Shown in pieces: positions 35,364 to 43,849 of a stretch of 64,000 nt of DNA. The stretch is from Aliiruegeria sabulilitoris (GTDB taxonomy: Bacteria > Pseudomonadota > Alphaproteobacteria > Rhodobacterales > Rhodobacteraceae): NCBI RefSeq assembly GCF_001558155.1, contig NZ_LOAS01000015.1, positions 62,001 to 126,000 on the forward strand, given 5' to 3'. How positions within the stretch are numbered: position 1 is the stretch's first letter; every line of letters begins with the position of its first letter. The notes under the pieces are model-generated. The model had not been told where the DNA came from and did not search any database. It saw only the letters and a program-made list of their open reading frames with translations. Both the position numbers and the translations under genes were made by a program.

Positions 35364-36470
35364 TCAACTATCGGGCGCCGTCGGTGGCGAAACCTCGTGA
35401 ACGACGACTTGCATCGGTAGGATTTCCAACCTGAGCGACACCGGCTCGCCGAGTTCCTCGGAAATCAACTGGCGGAAGGTCTCCGCCGAGGCATCGACCC
35501 GGTCCAGGTTCTCGCGCAGGCCGAGCATGACGATGGAGACGTTGAGAGCGCCATCCATTCGCTCGCCCCGGACCTGGAGAATGAACGCGTCCTCGCTGAC
35601 GAAATCGCTTTGCTGCCGAATGGCCTCGACAAAGAGCCGTTTGACTGCGTCTTCGACAAAGATGATTTCGAGCCGGCGGTCGAGTTTGTCGACGACGAAG
35701 AAGGAAAGAAACATGAGCGCGGCCGCGACGGCGAAAGGCTTTCGCCAACTGCCGTATCCCTGCAGGCCGAAAATCAGGATCGCGGCCGCGACGATCCCGA
35801 GAAAGTTCGTGACGAAGAGCAGGAACGCGCCAGCAGCCATCGACCCGCCACTGCCCTGATGGTGAAAGTCGGACAGTGCGATTGCCTGTTGGGATACGGC
35901 GCCGTCGCCGAGGGCGAGGCCGATGCCGACGACCGAGAGCGGTGGTACCAGAGCAACGGCGATAGCCACGCCGGCGATCGAGTTGGCGATCCCGATACGC
36001 GAATGGGCAAAGGCGGCAGCGGCTCCCGAACACAGGGCGACCATGAGATCGAGAGTCGATGGCGCGGTGCGTGCGACGATCTCCGAGCCGACGACCCGAA
36101 GGCCGACTGCGATAGTGCATAGAAACGCGATGCCGACAACGAGGGCAACGCCGGTCACGATAGAGAGCAGCGCCTGGAGCGCCAGCTTGTTGGATCCCAT
36201 GATGGCCGCGAAAGAGAAGCCGATAATGGGCGACATCAGCGGTGCGACGATCATTGCCCCGATGATCGCAGGCGCGCTATTGCTGAGCAGGCCGAGCGAG
36301 GCGATGGCCGTCGCCATTCCAAGCATGAAATAGAAGTTGAGGCTCGGGACAGAAGATTCTTCGATCTGCTCGAAAAGCAGCGTGCTGCCCTTGGATGAAG
36401 CCCTTGTTGTTGCGCTCGAAAGTCCGGTTGGGCCTTTCCGGTCAGGTGTTTCTGCTTTGTTGGTTTGCAT
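35364..36470 (-). CDS. DUF389 integral membrane protein
   Basis: 368 aa. DUF389/TIGR00341-type membrane protein of unknown function. Several hydrophobic helices: LNFYFMLGMATAIASLGLL, PAIIGAMIVAPLMSPIIGFSFA (the conserved GAMIVAPLMSPI signature), ALLSIVTGVALVVGIAFLCTIAVGL, SIAGVAIAVALVPPLSVVGIGLAL, AGAFLLFVTNFLGIVAAAILIFGL and FAVAAALMFLSFFVV. A soluble C-terminal domain of about 110 residues follows. It is a single gene, with about 77 bases to the helicase start. Confidence 0.88.
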   Translation of the reverse strand: MQTNKAETPDRKGPTGLSSATTRASSKGSTLLFEQIEESSVPSLNFYFMLGMATAIASLGLLSNSAPAIIGAMIVAPLMSPIIGFSFAAIMGSNKLALQALLSIVTGVALVVGIAFLCTIAVGLRVVGSEIVARTAPSTLDLMVALCSGAAAAFAHSRIGIANSIAGVAIAVALVPPLSVVGIGLALGDGAVSQQAIALSDFHHQGSGGSMAAGAFLLFVTNFLGIVAAAILIFGLQGYGSWRKPFAVAAALMFLSFFVVDKLDRRLEIIFVEDAVKRLFVEAIRQQSDFVSEDAFILQVRGERMDGALNVSIVMLGLRENLDRVDASAETFRQLISEELGEPVSLRLEILPMQVVVHEVSPPTAPDS

Positions 36471-36647
36471 CGGAAAACTCTCTGTCTCCTACGCGCCGAA
36501 GCCTGGCGCGATATGCCGCTGACGAAGACTAGACAGAATCGCGAACACGAAAGCAATTGGGATCTTGCACCCTTGAGAGGTCGCGAAGCAGAACAACATT
36601 CGGATTGATACGGCGTCCGAGCAGCGGGGCACCCCTGTCGGGCGGTT

Positions 36648-37466
36648 TCAGCTTCGGCGGCGCGGTTCCAGCGCCCGGATCACTCGGCGGACCTCTTCGG
36701 GCAAACGCGTGTTGGCAGAGAGGGGGGCGGCATCGAGCGCAGCGGATACGTCCTTGACGAGAATGCCGATGGAATTGTCTTCCGACCAGCCGTCGCGGGC
36801 GAACTCGATCGTGTCCATGCCGCTGGCGAGCCAGTTCTGGCCAGAGGAGGTCTCGATCAGGGCCAGCAGGCGGCGTTCGTCGAGGCCAGTGGCGTCGGCC
36901 CAGTCGAGCACCAGACGGGTCATCGCCGTGTGAGAAGCGGCGAGCAGGTTGTTGAGCACCTTTGCCTGTGCACCGTTTCCGAATGGCCCCATACGGTGGA
37001 AATGGGCACCCATCGCGTCGAAGAGCGGTTGCAGACGGTCGAGTTCCGCTTCCTCGCCGCCGAGCATGAAGCTGAGCCGTCGTTCCTGCGCGGCGATGCG
37101 GGCGCCGGACATGGGCGCGTCCACCAACCGGACGGAGTCGGGCATCCGCTCCGCGAGGCCGCGCACGTAACGCGGCGAGAGGGTGGAGGAAATGATCAAC
37201 GTTTCGAGGTCGCGGGCGCGCTCGGCAAGCCTGCCATGGCCGAAGAGCACATCATCGGTCTGTGCCTCGTCGCGGACGACCGTGATGAGAACGCGTAACC
37301 CCTCCGCGACGCGCGACGGATCGTCGGTAACCGGAACGTCATCAACGACGTTTTCGGGCGCAATGTCATAGCCTTGCGCGTCAAACCCAGCGGCGCGGAG
37401 GGCGGCGAGCATCGGGCCACCCATGCGGCCACAGCCGGCAAGGGCGATGGGTCCAGGTTGCGTCAA
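36648..37466 (-). CDS. Beta-hydroxyacid dehydrogenase family NAD(P) oxidoreductase
   Basis: 272 aa from a TTG start. N-terminal Rossmann motif ALAGCGRMGGPML (GxGxMGxPM). The family's second signature appears as APMSGARIAAQERRLSFMLGG and the catalytic Lys lies in GNGAQAKVLNNLL. Probably reduces or oxidises a 3-hydroxyacid or a 2-hydroxy-3-oxoacid; the substrate is unknown. The TTG overlaps the stop of the AAA+ ATPase (TTGA), giving coupled translation. The alternative ATG at 37505 lies inside the ATPase gene and adds a poor N-terminus. The coupling with an AAA+ protein is unusual for this family. Confidence 0.85.
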   Translation of the reverse strand: MTQPGPIALAGCGRMGGPMLAALRAAGFDAQGYDIAPENVVDDVPVTDDPSRVAEGLRVLITVVRDEAQTDDVLFGHGRLAERARDLETLIISSTLSPRYVRGLAERMPDSVRLVDAPMSGARIAAQERRLSFMLGGEEAELDRLQPLFDAMGAHFHRMGPFGNGAQAKVLNNLLAASHTAMTRLVLDWADATGLDERRLLALIETSSGQNWLASGMDTIEFARDGWSEDNSIGILVKDVSAALDAAPLSANTRLPEEVRRVIRALEPRRRS

Positions 37467-38773
37467 TGCTCGATATGCTCCTCCTTGACGAACATGTTCT
37501 CCCATGCGCGGTCGATCAACTCCGGGGTCATCTGGTTCGGGATGCCCTCGTATTGGCAGATCGAGATCATCTGGTCGACCAGAAAGATCGGCTGGTAGTT
37601 GGCATAGACATTGTCGATCGTCGGGTACTTTTTCCGCAACAGGTGGATCAGCGTGTCCTGATCCAGCGGCATCTTTCGCTTCTTGGCGACCATGGCGAAG
37701 ATCTTGAGGAAATCCTCCTGCTCCGGCCCGTCGATCTTGATCTTGAAGAAGATCCGGCGCAGCGCCGCCTTGTCGAAGATCTCGTTGGGGTGGAAGTTGG
37801 TGGAGAAGATCACCAGCGTGTCGAAGGGAACCTCGAATTTCTCCCCCGATTGCAGGGCGAGGATGTCCTTGCCCTCCTCCAGCGGTAGAATCCAGCGGTT
37901 GATCAGGGCCTGGGGCGGATCGGCCTGACGACCGAGGTCATCGACGATGAAGATCCCGCCGGTGGATTTGAGCTGCATCGAAGCCTGATAGGTCCGCGCG
38001 GTCGGGTTGTAGACGAGATCGAGCATGGAGAGTGAAAGCTCGCCGCCGGTGATCACGGTCGGGCGTTCGCAGCGCACATAACGCGTGTCGAAGCGATTGC
38101 TCGAACGACGGAGTGCGTTGGGATCGTCAACCTGCTCTTCCGCCGCGGAATGCACGATCGGATCATAGACCGTGATCACCTGGCCGGCATATTCAACGGC
38201 CCGCGGGATGTAGATCTTGTCGCCCATTGCGTCACGGATACCGTTGGAGATCGAGGATTTACCATTGCCCGGCGGACCATACATAAGGATCGAGCGGCCG
38301 GCAGAGACCGCCGGGCCGAGTTGACTCAGCAGGTCTTCAGGAAGCACGAGATGCCCCATGGCGCCGGTCAGCTGGTCGCGGGTGATCTGGATATTGCGGA
38401 TCGACTGGCGTTTGACCTGCTCGCCATAGACCTCCATCGGGACCGGCATTGCGCCGAAATACTCCGATTGCGACAGCGCGTCGAGCGCACGCGCCTTGCC
38501 GGCATCGGTCAGTTGGTAACCCATCTCGCCGCCGGAGTTGGCGTGCAGCGTACCGGTCGCCTCGACCAGCTTCTGGACGCGGGCCATGTCGACCAGCTCC
38601 TGCGTCACCGGGATCGGCAGGCAGACGGCGCGGGCAAGTTCCGTGACCAGTTCGAGGTTCTTGCGGAAAATGGTCTTGAGCAGGATGTCCCGCATCATCA
38701 CCAGGGGCAGTTGCATTTCATCCAGACGTTTCGGCGCGGGAGGCGCCATCACGTTTCCGACTTCCATGTTCAT
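37463..38773 (-). CDS. AAA+ ATPase with N-terminal winged-helix-like domain
   Basis: 436 aa. About residues 20-110 look like a winged helix followed by a linker (MRDILLKTIFRKNLELVTEL..., YQLTDAGKARALDAL). Walker A MYGPPGNGKSS is at 165-174 and Walker B IFIVDDLG at 274-281 (Asp-Asp instead of Asp-Glu). Sensor-like IFSTNFHPNEIFD and an Arg finger region AALRRIFFKI are present. I know this as an uncharacterised Rhodobacterales AAA protein; no substrate is established. Start at ATG 38771-38773; the much longer frame upstream is antisense to the next gene. Coupled to the dehydrogenase. Confidence 0.85.
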   Translation of the reverse strand: MNMEVGNVMAPPAPKRLDEMQLPLVMMRDILLKTIFRKNLELVTELARAVCLPIPVTQELVDMARVQKLVEATGTLHANSGGEMGYQLTDAGKARALDALSQSEYFGAMPVPMEVYGEQVKRQSIRNIQITRDQLTGAMGHLVLPEDLLSQLGPAVSAGRSILMYGPPGNGKSSISNGIRDAMGDKIYIPRAVEYAGQVITVYDPIVHSAAEEQVDDPNALRRSSNRFDTRYVRCERPTVITGGELSLSMLDLVYNPTARTYQASMQLKSTGGIFIVDDLGRQADPPQALINRWILPLEEGKDILALQSGEKFEVPFDTLVIFSTNFHPNEIFDKAALRRIFFKIKIDGPEQEDFLKIFAMVAKKRKMPLDQDTLIHLLRKKYPTIDNVYANYQPIFLVDQMISICQYEGIPNQMTPELIDRAWENMFVKEEHIEH

Positions 38774-38893
38774 TGCGTCACCTGTTCGCCTGTTCCGAAA
38801 ACTATTCCGATTTTGCCCGGAAATGGTCATGTTAGCCTGCCAAGCCACGGACATTGCAAAAGATGCTGTGCCAATGTGGCCAAAAAAGGGAAA

Positions 38894-40519
38894 ATGAGAG
38901 CAGAGATGCAGACACGTAAGGGTATTGTCGCCTTCAGCCTTTTCCTCGCGGGTTTCTGGGCGCTTCTGGCAGGCGCACTTCTGGCCAAGGGCGGTTTTTA
39001 TATCGGCAAGCATGAGGGGGACACGATCCACCTGGCCGATCTTGTCCTGCGGCAGGCTGCCGGAGAATGGGCACATCTGGATTACATGACACCGATCGGC
39101 GTTCTGGCAACCGCTCCGATGGCCTTCTTCGCGGCACAGGGCATGGGGCTGGGCATGTCGATCCTCGCGGCACAGGCGGCGGTGGGCGCCTTGCTGCTGG
39201 TGCCGATCTGGTGGATCGGTGTCACCCGGCTGCAAGCGGGTTGGGCCATGCTTTACGGCGCAATCTGCCTCGTGATGACCATGGCGCTGGTTCACGGTGA
39301 GCCGCTGCCGGGCATCTCGATCTCCATGCATTACAATCGCTGGGCCTGGGTGCTGTCCTTTCTGGCGATCGCGACGGTGCTGCTGCCGCCACAGGGGCGC
39401 GGCACGGGCAGGGCGGGGCGCGTAGCCGATGGGCTGATCCTGGGTCTCTGCGTTGCTGGCCTGGCGCTGATCAAGGTGACCTATGTCGCGGCCTTTCTGC
39501 CTGCGATTCTCGCGGGGCTGTTGATCCGGCGCGACTGGCGCGCTCTGAAGACGGCGCTGGTGGCGGGCCTGCTCGTCATTCTGCTGCTGACGATCCTTGC
39601 CGGGCCGGGTTTCTGGCTGGCCTATTTCGGCGACATGATCTCGGTCGCGACCGAGGGCGACCGGCTCTATCCGCAAGCGAGCCTGACCGGGGTGATCATC
39701 GCACCGGCCTATCTCGGTGGCTCCTTCCTTGCGATCTTCTCGGTGATCCTGCTGCGCCAATGCGGACGGCAGGAGGAAGGGCTGATCCTGCTTCTGCTGG
39801 TGCCGGGGTTCTTCTATGCCACCTTCCAGAATTTCGGCAACGATCCGCAATGGATGTACCTGCTGGGCGTCCTCATGCTGGCGCTCCGCCCGGAACCCGG
39901 CGTTGAAAACGGCTGGGGCTGGAACATGCGGCTTGCGGTGACGCTGGCGGCCTGCGCGGCCTTCGCGCTCTCGCTGCCCTCGGCGCTCAACCTCACCTTC
40001 AGCCCGTTCCGGCATCTGGCGCTAAACCCGGCCGAGTATGACCTGCTGCTGCCGGCCAAACCGGAACATGATGACATCTTCTTTGCCAAGGAGCGAAACG
40101 AACGGCCCTATGGTGAGATCAGCCGACCACTTGCCGGCGCCGATCTGGAGGATCCTCCGGTGATGTTGCTGGGCGAGCAACTGCCGGTGTGCGCGCTGGA
40201 GCGTGGGACAGTCACCTATCTCGATGCGGTCGGGCGCGAGATCGAGGCGGCGGGCTTCGCCGGGCGCGCGATCTATCACGCGGACCTGATGTCTGGGATC
40301 TGGCTTTTCGGAGACTTCCAACGCCTGCACGGGGCCGCGCCGTGGCGGTATTCCGGCCTGCCCGGGTTCGAGGAAGCGGAATTCCTTCTGGTGTCGTTCT
40401 GTCCAATCGTTCGCGTGTCTCGCGACGGAATTCTTAGCGAGGTGGCCAAGACGGGCGTGGGGCTAGCAGAAGTCTATCGCGGCGATGACTTCCTGCTGCT
40501 GGAGATTCAGCGGCCGTAG
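38894..40519 (+). CDS. Large polytopic membrane protein, glycosyltransferase-like architecture
   Basis: 541 aa, family not recognised with confidence. Some ten hydrophobic helices lie over residues 10-380. A soluble C-terminal part of about 150 residues contains LLLPAKPEHDDIFFAKERNERPYGE and HADLMSGIWLFGDFQRL. The layout (membrane core with an extracytoplasmic tail) recalls GT-C glycosyltransferases or O-antigen/arabinosyl-transferase-like proteins, but the typical Asp motif in the first loop is not obvious. ATG 38894 has AGGG close upstream; 38906 is possible. It is divergent from the AAA+ gene and overlaps the cpaA 3' end by 13 bases convergently. Confidence 0.7.
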   Translation: MRAEMQTRKGIVAFSLFLAGFWALLAGALLAKGGFYIGKHEGDTIHLADLVLRQAAGEWAHLDYMTPIGVLATAPMAFFAAQGMGLGMSILAAQAAVGALLLVPIWWIGVTRLQAGWAMLYGAICLVMTMALVHGEPLPGISISMHYNRWAWVLSFLAIATVLLPPQGRGTGRAGRVADGLILGLCVAGLALIKVTYVAAFLPAILAGLLIRRDWRALKTALVAGLLVILLLTILAGPGFWLAYFGDMISVATEGDRLYPQASLTGVIIAPAYLGGSFLAIFSVILLRQCGRQEEGLILLLLVPGFFYATFQNFGNDPQWMYLLGVLMLALRPEPGVENGWGWNMRLAVTLAACAAFALSLPSALNLTFSPFRHLALNPAEYDLLLPAKPEHDDIFFAKERNERPYGEISRPLAGADLEDPPVMLLGEQLPVCALERGTVTYLDAVGREIEAAGFAGRAIYHADLMSGIWLFGDFQRLHGAAPWRYSGLPGFEEAEFLLVSFCPIVRVSRDGILSEVAKTGVGLAEVYRGDDFLLLEIQRP

Positions 40520-41007
40520 ACCACGCCAAGCGCGAGATAGAGGATCAGCATCCAGCCGAGCGCAAGGCCCATGGGAAAATCCTTGCGCTCCCAGCTCTCC
40601 CAGTGCGGAGCGGCCCGCCTTATCGCGGGAATGGCGCGCATGGTGCGATGAACGACCAGGGCGGCCAGCGAACAGGCGACATAGATATAGCAGAAGGTCG
40701 CGGCATCGCCGAGCGCCACGAAAGGCGCCATGACGGCGGCGAACTTGGCGTCGCCTGCGCCCATCAGCCCGATCATGTTGAGAATGAAGCCCGCGAGCAG
40801 CACCACCACGAGGTGCAACCATTGCCATGCGTAGGTTTCCAGTGGCAGAGCCAGCGGCCCGATAACGAGATAGACGAAGAACAGGGCCATGACGGCCTTG
40901 TTCGGGATCTTCATGCGCGCCATGTCGTTCCAACCGACCCAAAACCCGATCGGAAGGGCGAAGGGCAGGAACCACGTCGCCGCGCTGGATGGAATGTCGA
41001 GCATCAT
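40507..41007 (-). CDS. cpaA: Type IV prepilin peptidase CpaA/TadV (A24)
   Basis: 166 aa membrane aspartyl protease lacking the N-terminal methylase domain, like Tad-type CpaA/TadV. The two catalytic Asp are in WNDMARMKIPN (near residue 28) and GAGDAKF. The membrane helices are clear. It cleaves Flp prepilins at the inner membrane. Downstream of two TadD-like lipoprotein genes on the same strand (7 bases from the first). Flp pilin, RcpA, TadA-C and TadZ are not in this window. Confidence 0.92.
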   Translation of the reverse strand: MMLDIPSSAATWFLPFALPIGFWVGWNDMARMKIPNKAVMALFFVYLVIGPLALPLETYAWQWLHLVVVLLAGFILNMIGLMGAGDAKFAAVMAPFVALGDAATFCYIYVACSLAALVVHRTMRAIPAIRRAAPHWESWERKDFPMGLALGWMLILYLALGVVYGR

Positions 41008-41014
41008 GCCGGGA

Positions 41015-41863
41015 TTAGACCCCGTCGAGCGCGTTTAGGCTGTGAACGGCGGCTTCGAAATGCTGCGGATGGGTGTCGATGGCGTCCTGGAGAAGGGTGC
41101 GCCCAATCGAGGTGTCGCCATGCTTGATCGCGGTGAGCCCGGCCGTGTGCAGAAGCTGCGCCCGCTCGACCTGGGTCATCTCGACGATCGGCAGTTGGTA
41201 ATTGCGCTGCGCGCCGCGGGCCAGCACCAGGTTGTTCTTGGCCGTGTACAGGTCCGGCTCGTATTGCAGCGCTTCGCCAAAGAGCCGCTCGGCCTCACGG
41301 TAGTCGCCGCGGGTGAGCTTGGAATAGCCCCAGTTGTTGAGCGTGGAAGCCGGTTTGGTGGTCAGCCCGACGGCGATCTCGTAGAAGCTGTCGGCTTTCT
41401 TCCATTCCTTGTTGCCATCGGCGACCATGGCTTCGAGCTTGTAGCGTTTGAAGGTCTCGTGGGTGGGCGGGACCTTGTCGAGCATGGCTTCCGCCTTGTC
41501 CCAGTCGCCAGCGCGGATGAGCGCGTCGGCGTAATCCACGCTGTCGGAATTGGTTGCCTCCGGCATCGCGACGACCTTGGCCCAGACGGTGGTGGCCTCG
41601 GTGTTATGCTTGGCGCGCACGAGCGATTTCGCGAGGTTGCGCTGCAGGTCGATACGTTCCGGGTGCTCCGCGGCTGTTCGCTTGTAATAGGAGACCGCCT
41701 CGTTGGCATCGGCTGCCGTAAGCATTAGGTCGCTGAGGTTGCTTTCGTCGATCACGTTCACGCTCTGGATGGCGCGATCAACCTCGCTCTCGCCGGCCTT
41801 TTGACAGGCCGAAAGCGCCAAGGCAGTGCCAAGGCACATCGTGACAAGGGTAATTTGGCGCAT
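41015..41863 (-). CDS. TadD-like TPR lipoprotein
   Basis: 282 aa. Lipobox LSAC ends the signal at Cys 20. At least four TPR-like repeats follow (about 50-245, for example ANEAVSYYKRTAAEHPERIDLQRNLAKSL and ASTLNNWGYSKLTRGDYREAERLFGEALQYEP). This matches TadD pilotin-type lipoproteins of Tad secretion systems. It is 29 bases from the second TPR lipoprotein gene and 7 bases before cpaA on the same strand, so the three form a unit. Confidence 0.88.
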   Translation of the reverse strand: MRQITLVTMCLGTALALSACQKAGESEVDRAIQSVNVIDESNLSDLMLTAADANEAVSYYKRTAAEHPERIDLQRNLAKSLVRAKHNTEATTVWAKVVAMPEATNSDSVDYADALIRAGDWDKAEAMLDKVPPTHETFKRYKLEAMVADGNKEWKKADSFYEIAVGLTTKPASTLNNWGYSKLTRGDYREAERLFGEALQYEPDLYTAKNNLVLARGAQRNYQLPIVEMTQVERAQLLHTAGLTAIKHGDTSIGRTLLQDAIDTHPQHFEAAVHSLNALDGV

Positions 41864-41892
41864 TTTTGCGTCCTTTTACTGCTCGTTCTGCC

Positions 41893-42459
41893 TCAAGGTG
41901 TCGTCAGGATACGGTATTGCCCGCTTCCCCTGCGCACCAATTCAAATTCTTCTTGTTGCTCGGAAGTGTATGCAGGATTTTCAAGTTTTGCGAGCGCGAG
42001 CTGCAAGTTTTCCTTGATTTCGACACTTTCGCCACTGTCGAGGGCGAAAGCGGTCTGAAAGGTGCGCGCGGCCTCGCCGAATTCTCCCTGTTCCATCAGC
42101 ACCACGCCGAGATTGTTCCAGGCGGCGGCGAAGCGCTCGTCCTCGTCGATGGCGCGGCGCAGCATGCGTTCGGCCTGGCCCAGCCGCCCGAGCTTGAGAT
42201 TTGCCGAGCCGATGGCCGAGAGCACATCGGCCGAGAGCCCGTGATCAGCGGCTGCGCGGTAGTATTCCTTGAGCGCCAGCTCGTACTCGCCCGCTGCCAT
42301 CAGGCGATGGCCGACAATCAGCCCGTCAACGGCGTCACGACTTCCTTCGACGCCGGCCGGCGCCGGAGGGCCCTCGTTGAGCGCTTTCAGGCGCGGGTCT
42401 TCCCCGCAGGCGGCAAGCACCAGCAGAAGGGGCAGAACCAGAAGGGCAGGGCGCAGCAT
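41893..42459 (-). CDS. Second TadD-like TPR lipoprotein
   Basis: 188 aa from ATG 42457-42459, which has GAGGTC upstream. Signal with lipobox LAAC, Cys 18. TPR repeats are LIVGHRLMAAGEYELALKEYYRA and AAAWNNLGVVLMEQGEFGEAARTFQTA. The long upstream frame (to 42597) crosses an intergenic hairpin pair and was rejected. Probably the first gene of the unit with the TadD-like protein and cpaA. It is too short for full TadD, so it may be a diverged partner. Confidence 0.85.
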   Translation of the reverse strand: MLRPALLVLPLLLVLAACGEDPRLKALNEGPPAPAGVEGSRDAVDGLIVGHRLMAAGEYELALKEYYRAAADHGLSADVLSAIGSANLKLGRLGQAERMLRRAIDEDERFAAAWNNLGVVLMEQGEFGEAARTFQTAFALDSGESVEIKENLQLALAKLENPAYTSEQQEEFELVRRGSGQYRILTTP

Positions 42460-42586
42460 CAAGACCTCGGGAATGCGTGGAGTGTTTCGAGTTTGACCGC
42501 TTGCATGGGTTCGGCCAAGAGAAGTGGAGCCGCAGCCCGCCCATAGTCTTCCGTGTGTGGCAGATGCGGCACCCCCTCCGGGCGTA

Positions 42587-42631
42587 GCCGCGCGCAAAGC
42601 GCGCGGCAGAAGATTTTTCGTGAGAAATCTT
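42587..42631. repeat. Tandem hairpin pair between tadD-like gene and moaB
   Basis: Hairpin A: GCCGCGCGC - aaa - GCGCGCGGC (42587-42607), a perfect 9-bp stem. Hairpin B: AAGATTT - ttcgtgag - AAATCTT (42610-42631), a perfect 7-bp stem. They follow moaB on the minus strand and could terminate it. The compact double structure also looks like a REP-type mobile repeat. Which role holds cannot be told here. Confidence 0.6.
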
Positions 42632-42673
42632 GGGGTCCTGTTGCCTGCGTTTGGAGGTCATGAGCAGGTTGCG

Positions 42674-43216
42674 CTATTTGCGGCGTTTGTGTTCTTCCAG
42701 CCGTGGAAAGATTTCGACGAAATTGCAGGGCCGGTGGCGGTAGTCGAGTTGCGGTTCGAGGATCTCGTCCCAGCCATCCTTGCAAGCGCCGGGCGAGCCG
42801 GGAAGCGCGAAAAGATAGGTGCCGCGAGCCACGCCGGCGCAAGCACGTGACTGCACAGCCGAGGTGCCGATCTTCTTCATCGAGACGATGGTGAAGATCG
42901 TGCCGAAGGCATCGATTTCCTTTTCATAGACATCACGGTGGGCCTCGACGCTCACATCGCGCCCCGTAAGCCCCGTCCCGCCGGTAGAAATGACGACATC
43001 GACATCCGGGCTGTCACACCATGCAGACAATTGCGCGGCGATCTCGGCGCGTTCATCGGGCAGGATCTTGCGATCGGCGAGGATATGTCCGGCCGCCTCG
43101 ATCCGGGCGGCGAGCGTGTCGCCGGAGCGATCCTCGGCAAGGCCGCGGCTGTCGGAGACCGTCAGGACGGCGATACGGACGGGGATAAATTCCTTGGGCG
43201 CATCTGGGCTGTGCAT
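42674..43216 (-). CDS. moaB: Molybdenum cofactor biosynthesis protein MoaB
   Basis: 180 aa MogA/MoaB-fold protein. AVLTVSDSRG starts the molybdopterin-binding fold and VVISTGGTGLTGRDVSVEA carries the GGTG signature. It adenylylates or binds molybdopterin in Mo-cofactor assembly. The start is 3 bases after the lysE stop, so it is transcribed after udg and lysE. No other moa/moe gene is in the window. Confidence 0.93.
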   Translation of the reverse strand: MHSPDAPKEFIPVRIAVLTVSDSRGLAEDRSGDTLAARIEAAGHILADRKILPDERAEIAAQLSAWCDSPDVDVVISTGGTGLTGRDVSVEAHRDVYEKEIDAFGTIFTIVSMKKIGTSAVQSRACAGVARGTYLFALPGSPGACKDGWDEILEPQLDYRHRPCNFVEIFPRLEEHKRRK

Positions 43217-43219
43217 GGT

Positions 43220-43849
43220 CTAGCTTCGCTCCATGAAGGCCAGCCTTGCGGCCAGCGCGGTGAAGACCCCGGCCGTCGTCCAGCGGAGCGCGCGGGCAAA
43301 ACGGGGCGAATTGGCAAGCCGGCGGCCAAGGCTTCCGGCAAAGACACCGACCAGCCCGTTGATCACGAGCCCGCCCGTGGCGAGGATCAGGCCGAAGATC
43401 AGGAATTGCGGCAGAATGGCGCCGCGGGTGGGATCGACGAATTGCGGCACGAAGGCGAGCACGAAAAGGATCACCTTGGGATTGGTCAGGTTCACGAGCA
43501 GGGCTTGCCGGAAGGCCCGGGAAGGGGCGAGAGCCGGGGCTTTCGCGTCTGGAACCGGGCCGGTTTGAAAAGCGCCATAGGCCAGCCACAGCAGGTAGCC
43601 GACCCCGAGCCAGCGGATGATGTCGAGCAGCGCGGGCTCGGCCGCGACCAGCGCCGAGAGGCCCAGCCCCGCCGCAGCGGCGTGAAAGAAGGCGCCGAGC
43701 GCGATGCCGGCATCGGCGGCCAGTGCCGCGCGCGCGCCCCCGCGCAGCCCCTGGGCGAGGCAGAACATCATGTCCGCCCCCGGCGTCAGGTTGAGCGCCA
43801 GCCCCGCCGGCACGAAGGCCAGCAATGTCAGCGGATCGACGGGAATCAT
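43220..43849 (-). CDS. LysE-family amino-acid/metabolite exporter
   Basis: 209 aa, six predicted helices, usual RhtB/LysE length. N-terminal LAFVPAGLALNLTPGADMMFCLAQGLRGG is the family signature (NLTPGPDMM). LLVNLTNPKVILFVLAFVPQFV is the second conserved stretch. It exports amino acids or homoserine-like compounds through the inner membrane; the substrate is not predictable. The ATG overlaps the glycosylase stop by ATGA, so the two are translationally coupled. The long upstream frame (to 44374) is antisense-type shadow within udg. Confidence 0.93.
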   Translation of the reverse strand: MIPVDPLTLLAFVPAGLALNLTPGADMMFCLAQGLRGGARAALAADAGIALGAFFHAAAAGLGLSALVAAEPALLDIIRWLGVGYLLWLAYGAFQTGPVPDAKAPALAPSRAFRQALLVNLTNPKVILFVLAFVPQFVDPTRGAILPQFLIFGLILATGGLVINGLVGVFAGSLGRRLANSPRFARALRWTTAGVFTALAARLAFMERS

